Shown here: piece by piece, positions 5,635 to 5,645 of the stretch
Position numbering within the stretch: the stretch's first letter is position 1
Layout of the letters: each line of letters opens with the position of its first letter
Notes under the pieces: model-generated
Seen by the model: only the letters and a program-made list of their open reading frames with translations
What the model was told of the DNA's origin: nothing
Database searches by the model: none
Position numbers and translations under genes: made by a program
DNA from: Rhodoferax sp. UBA5149
GTDB taxonomy: Bacteria; Pseudomonadota; Gammaproteobacteria; Burkholderiales; Burkholderiaceae_C
DNA length: 5,645 nucleotides
Reading direction: 5' to 3'
NCBI RefSeq assembly: GCF_002413825.1
Contig: NZ_DHXT01000026.1
Coordinates: 1 to 5,645 of the forward strand

Positions 5635-5645
5635 CCGGTCATAAT

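Larger units (their letters stand above)
5254..5645. other. Gene-free region at the right edge
   Basis: No coding region with homology, a ribosome-binding site and plausible composition is visible on either strand. The longest open frame (plus, GTG at 5408 or ATG at 5414, ending 5644) encodes a peptide rich in Ala, Arg and Cys with no recognisable family and no SD. The stretch holds several inverted repeats (5311-5342, 5458-5473 GGCAAG/CTTGCC, 5562-5634), and a 10-base direct repeat TCAAGCCCGG at 5326-5335 and 5629-5638. No tRNA or rRNA signature is seen. It is probably an intergenic region ahead of a gene outside the window. Confidence 0.5.

Noticed and set aside
5408..5644. A 78-codon plus-strand frame in the gene-free region
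   Set aside because: No SD, no recognisable family, and open frames of this size are common by chance at this GC content; it also runs through the inverted repeat at 5562-5634.

Overview
The window looks like chromosomal DNA of a GC-rich betaproteobacterium, most likely Comamonadaceae (Rhodoferax/Polaromonas/Acidovorax-like). This rests on the base composition (hand counts of about 57-72% GC in sampled blocks of thyA and the FAD oxidase), the character of the proteins, and the pairing of a YihY-family membrane protein with a DUF2069 membrane protein. The genus is an inference.

Layout. Seven genes lie on the minus strand and one on the plus strand. In minus-strand transcription order: a DUF2069 membrane protein (3610-3993), an FAD-linked 2-hydroxyacid dehydrogenase of the GlcD/D-lactate dehydrogenase type (2166-3605), a small antibiotic-biosynthesis-monooxygenase (ABM) fold protein (1781-2110), a CcdA-family antitoxin (1462-1701), a CcdB-family toxin (1135-1449), thymidylate synthase thyA (303-1133), and the first 100 residues of dihydrofolate reductase folA, which runs off the left edge (1-302). 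On the plus strand, a YihY/BrkB-family inner-membrane protein (4015-5253) diverges from the DUF2069 gene, with only 21 bp between the two start codons. The last 392 bases (5254-5645) hold no convincing gene, only several inverted repeats.

How it fits together. thyA and folA are a natural pair: ThyA oxidises methylene-tetrahydrofolate to dihydrofolate while making dTMP, and FolA reduces the dihydrofolate back. Here their stop and start codons abut exactly. The unusual element is a complete ccdAB toxin-antitoxin pair fused to the front of this pair: the ccdB stop codon is 1 bp before the thyA start, and thyA has no visible Shine-Dalgarno sequence of its own. A good promoter candidate (TATAAT) with GCGCA-type repeats around it lies just upstream of ccdA. 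The simplest reading is a four-gene unit ccdA-ccdB-thyA-folA, in which thymidylate/folate enzyme expression may depend on toxin-antitoxin transcription and on translation of the toxin gene. This is the most interesting feature of the window. The DUF2069 and FAD-oxidase genes also look translationally coupled, with a strong ribosome-binding site inside the end of the first.
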